Below are positions 61,740 through 64,000 of a stretch of 64,000 bases of DNA, one piece after another. Under the pieces are notes generated by a model, which made no database searches, was not told where the DNA came from, and was given only the letters and a program-made list of their open reading frames with translations. Made by a program: the position numbers and the translations under genes. This DNA comes from Streptomyces fragilis (GTDB taxonomy: Bacteria > Actinomycetota > Actinomycetes > Streptomycetales > Streptomycetaceae): contig NZ_BEVZ01000004.1 of NCBI RefSeq assembly GCF_003112515.1, forward strand, positions 1,054,001 through 1,118,000, given 5' to 3'. The stretch's first letter is position 1. Each line of letters begins with the position of its first letter.

Positions 61740-61906
61740 GGGAACCTCTCGCAGGTCAGGGGGCGGCCACACGGTCCGGGGATCGGGCATGGCCAAGGGT
61801 TTCGCGGTGTGTGACCCGTTTGCCCCGGACAAGGTTGTACGGCAGGACCGACGGGACCCTCACCTCACGTGCCGCCCACGGTTCCCGGAGAGCCGCCGCC
61901 CCGTCC

Positions 61907-62218
61907 TCACCGGTGCAGTTCCGCCCACACCCCCGCCGCCTCCCGGCTCTCGCGCCGGGAGAGCAGGACGGCCCGCAGCCGCAGGGCGACGGTGACCGCC
62001 GCGCCCACCGCGCACAGCGCCAGTGATCCCGCGGCGTCCGCCGGGAGGACCACGGCGGTCAGGGCCACCGTGGTCCACGCCACCAGACAGGCGGCGGCCG
62101 AGTTGCGGCGGGAGGGGGGCCGGTCCGCCGCCCCGGCCCTCAGCTCCAGCAGGGCGGGCACGTACCAGACGTATCCGGCGAGGGCGAGGACGGCGAACCC
62201 GAGGGCGAGGACACCCAT
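61907..62218 (-). CDS. small membrane protein coupled to ctaD
   Basis: 103 aa with three hydrophobic helices (MGVLALGFAVLALAGYVWYV at the start) and a basic C terminus. Its ATG shares one base with the ctaD stop (TGATG), so it is translated together with the oxidase subunit. It could be an assembly or accessory subunit, like the small subunit IV of actinobacterial oxidases, but there is no clear similarity to CtaF. Confidence 0.7.
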   Translation of the reverse strand: MGVLALGFAVLALAGYVWYVPALLELRAGAADRPPSRRNSAAACLVAWTTVALTAVVLPADAAGSLALCAVGAAVTVALRLRAVLLSRRESREAAGVWAELHR

Positions 62219-63954
62219 CACTTCACCGTCTCGATCTCGCGGTCGCCGACGCCCGGGTGGTGCAGGTCGAAGGCCGGGGACTCCGAGCGGATCCGGGGCA
62301 GCCGCTCGAAGTTGTGGCGCGGCGGCGGGCAGGAGGTGGCCCACTCCAGCGAGCGGCCCCACCCCCACGGGTCGTCCACGCCGACCGGCCTGCCGTACTT
62401 CGCCGTCTTCCACACGTTGTAGAGGAAGGGCAGCACCGACAGGCCGAGCAGGAAGGACCCGATGGTGGAGAGGGTGTTGAGCGCGGTGAAGCCGTCGGCG
62501 GCCAGGTAGTCCGCGTACCGGCGCGGCATGCCCTCGGCGCCCAGCCAGTGCTGCACCAGGAAGGTCAGGTTGAAGCCGGCCGTCAGCGTCCAGAAGGTGA
62601 TCTTGCCGAGCCGCTCGTCGAGCATCTTGCCGGTGAACTTGGGCCACCAGAAGTGGAACCCGGCGAACATCGCGTACACCACCGTGCCGAAGAGCGTGTA
62701 GTGGAAGTGCGCGACCACGAAGTACGAGTCGGAGACGTGGAAGTCCAGGACGGGCGAGGCCAGGATGACGCCGGTGAGCCCGCCGAAGAGGAAGGTCACC
62801 AGGAAGCCGGCCGCCCACAGCATCGGTGTCTCGAAGGACAGCGAGCCGCGCCACATGGTGCCGATCCAGTTGAAGAACTTCACGCCCGTCGGCACCGCGA
62901 TCAGCATCGTCATGAAGGCGAAGAAGGGCAGCAGCACCCCTCCGGTGACGTACATGTGGTGCGCCCACACGGTGGCGGAGAGGCCGGCGATGGCGACGGT
63001 GGCGCCCACCAGGCCCATGTAGCCGAACATCGGCTTGCGGGAGAAGACCGGGATGACCTCGGAGACGATGCCGAAGAACGGCAGCGCCAGGACGTACACC
63101 TCGGGATGGCCGAAGAACCAGAACAGGTGCTGCCACAGCAGCGCCCCGCCGTTGGCCGCGTCGAAGATGTGCGAGCCGAACTTCCGGTCCATCTCCAGGG
63201 CGAAGAGGGCCGCCGCCAGCACCGGGAAGACCAGCAGGATCAGCACGCCGGTCAGCAGGACGTTCCAGGTGAAGATCGGCATCCGGAACATCGTCATGCC
63301 GGGCGCGCGCATGCAGATGATCGTGGTGATGAAGTTGACGGCGCCGAGGATGGAGCCGAAGCCGGAGAGGGCGACGCCCATGATCCACAGGTCGGAGCCG
63401 ATGCCCGGCGAGTAGATCTCCGAGGAGAGCGGCGCGTAGAGGAACCAGCCGAAGCTGGCCGCGCCCTGCGGGGTGAGGAAGCCGAACGCGGCGATCAGCG
63501 AACCGAACAGGAACAGCCAGAAGGACAGCATGTTCAGCCGCGGGAACGCCACGTCCGGCGCGCCTATCTGCAGCGGCATCATCCAGTTGGCGAAGCCGGT
63601 GAACAGCGGCATGGCGAACATCAGCAGCATGATCGAGCCGTGCATGGTGAACGCCTGGTTGAACTGCTCGTTGGAGAGGATCTGCGTGCCGGGGCGGGCC
63701 AGTTCGGCGCGCATCAGCAGGGCCAGGAAGCCGCCGACGCCGAAGAAGACGAAGGCGCTGACCAGGTACATCGTGCCGATCTTCTTGTGGTCGGTGGTGG
63801 TCAGCCAGTCGACCCAGTTGGCCCGCCGGGCCCGGGCGGGAGCGGCAGCGGGAGCGGGAGCGGCAGCGAGGGTCCCGGCGGGAGCGGGGACGGGAGGCGG
63901 TGGTCCGGTGGCGGCCTTCCGGTCGTCCGTCTCCATCGGCTGTGCGGTGTCCAC
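62218..63954 (-). CDS. ctaD: cytochrome c oxidase subunit I (aa3 type)
   Basis: 578 aa, twelve helices. Heme/copper ligands are all present: FTMHGSIMLL, FFGHPEVYVLALP with the His-Tyr pair, WAHHMYVTG and the helix X VVAHFHYTLFGTVVY. It is the catalytic subunit reducing O2 at the heme a3-CuB centre. The N terminus has a Pro/Ala-rich extension of ~45 residues. No ctaC, ctaE or qcr genes flank it within the window, so it may be a second, stand-alone copy. The 46 bases upstream run to the window edge. Confidence 0.94.
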   Translation of the reverse strand: MDTAQPMETDDRKAATGPPPPVPAPAGTLAAAPAPAAAPARARRANWVDWLTTTDHKKIGTMYLVSAFVFFGVGGFLALLMRAELARPGTQILSNEQFNQAFTMHGSIMLLMFAMPLFTGFANWMMPLQIGAPDVAFPRLNMLSFWLFLFGSLIAAFGFLTPQGAASFGWFLYAPLSSEIYSPGIGSDLWIMGVALSGFGSILGAVNFITTIICMRAPGMTMFRMPIFTWNVLLTGVLILLVFPVLAAALFALEMDRKFGSHIFDAANGGALLWQHLFWFFGHPEVYVLALPFFGIVSEVIPVFSRKPMFGYMGLVGATVAIAGLSATVWAHHMYVTGGVLLPFFAFMTMLIAVPTGVKFFNWIGTMWRGSLSFETPMLWAAGFLVTFLFGGLTGVILASPVLDFHVSDSYFVVAHFHYTLFGTVVYAMFAGFHFWWPKFTGKMLDERLGKITFWTLTAGFNLTFLVQHWLGAEGMPRRYADYLAADGFTALNTLSTIGSFLLGLSVLPFLYNVWKTAKYGRPVGVDDPWGWGRSLEWATSCPPPRHNFERLPRIRSESPAFDLHHPGVGDREIETVK

Positions 63955-64000
63955 CGGGTCGTCCTCCCGAAGCGCTGATACGTCCGGCGGGCCGGGAGAG

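Noticed and set aside
62023..63978. 651-codon plus-strand ORF opposite ctaD
   Set aside because: Antisense to ctaD, with Glu/Gly/Arg/His-rich translation and no recognisable motif.

Overview
The window is very GC-rich, uses GTG and even TTG starts, and carries a complete 14-gene nuo operon, the futalosine menaquinone route and LAxTG-type surface proteins. This points to a Streptomyces chromosome (core region, not an arm). From memory, the gene order follows the S. coelicolor stretch around SCO4468 to SCO4577, in reverse. No rRNA, tRNA, CRISPR array, insertion sequence or prophage was seen. The region is stable chromosome with small lineage-specific duplications.

Layout. 1-2.6 kb: 3' end of recQ, a HAD phosphatase, and a secreted transglycosylase-like protein behind a c-di-AMP (ydaO-type) riboswitch. 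2.7-3.7 kb: long-chain polyprenyl diphosphate synthase. 3.8-20.1 kb (minus): nuoA to nuoN, almost all translationally coupled. 20.8-24.3 kb: NlpC/P60 hydrolase, geranylgeranyl-reductase-family enzyme, and twin GNAT acetyltransferases. 24.4-29.1 kb: zinc-ribbon membrane protein, menG, an amidohydrolase-like composite-domain protein, and mqnC. 29.2-33.3 kb: SDR/LysR pair, prepilin peptidase, mqnA, cold-shock protein. 33.4-37.9 kb: thiolase, FabG4-like reductase, MaoC hydratase and a TetR regulator. 38-42.5 kb: MMPL exporter with its TetR and a 36-bp perfect operator, then a DAACS symporter behind an unannotated 33-codon leader peptide. 42.7-48.4 kb: small membrane protein, GNAT, Lrp/AsnC, UbiX-like, rhomboid, UbiA-like (mqnP) and UbiD-like (mqnL) genes. 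48.5-52.1 kb: two tandem PLDc_N-like membrane proteins, LysR, EamA exporter, CDP-alcohol phosphatidyltransferase. 52.2-58.6 kb: cytochrome c maturation (resA, ccdA, resB, ccsB), a histidine phosphatase and hemL. 58.9-64 kb: conserved hypothetical, tandem LAxTG surface proteins, a small membrane protein and ctaD.

Theme. Much of the window is one respiratory chain. Polyprenyl diphosphate synthase, MqnA, MqnC, UbiX, MqnP, MqnL, MenG and the geranylgeranyl-reductase-like enzyme would build and partly saturate menaquinone. NuoA-N reduces it. HemL and the ResABC/CcdA system supply heme and cytochromes c, and CtaD is a terminal oxidase subunit. mqnB, mqnD and mqnE are not in the window.

The least expected signals lie in non-coding or miniature features. 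The main ones are the Cys-containing leader peptide (RLHVDLCR motif) with its own palindrome-overlapped promoter upstream of the DAACS symporter, the 36-bp nested TetR operator, and the riboswitch that abuts the ribosome binding site of the cell-wall enzyme.
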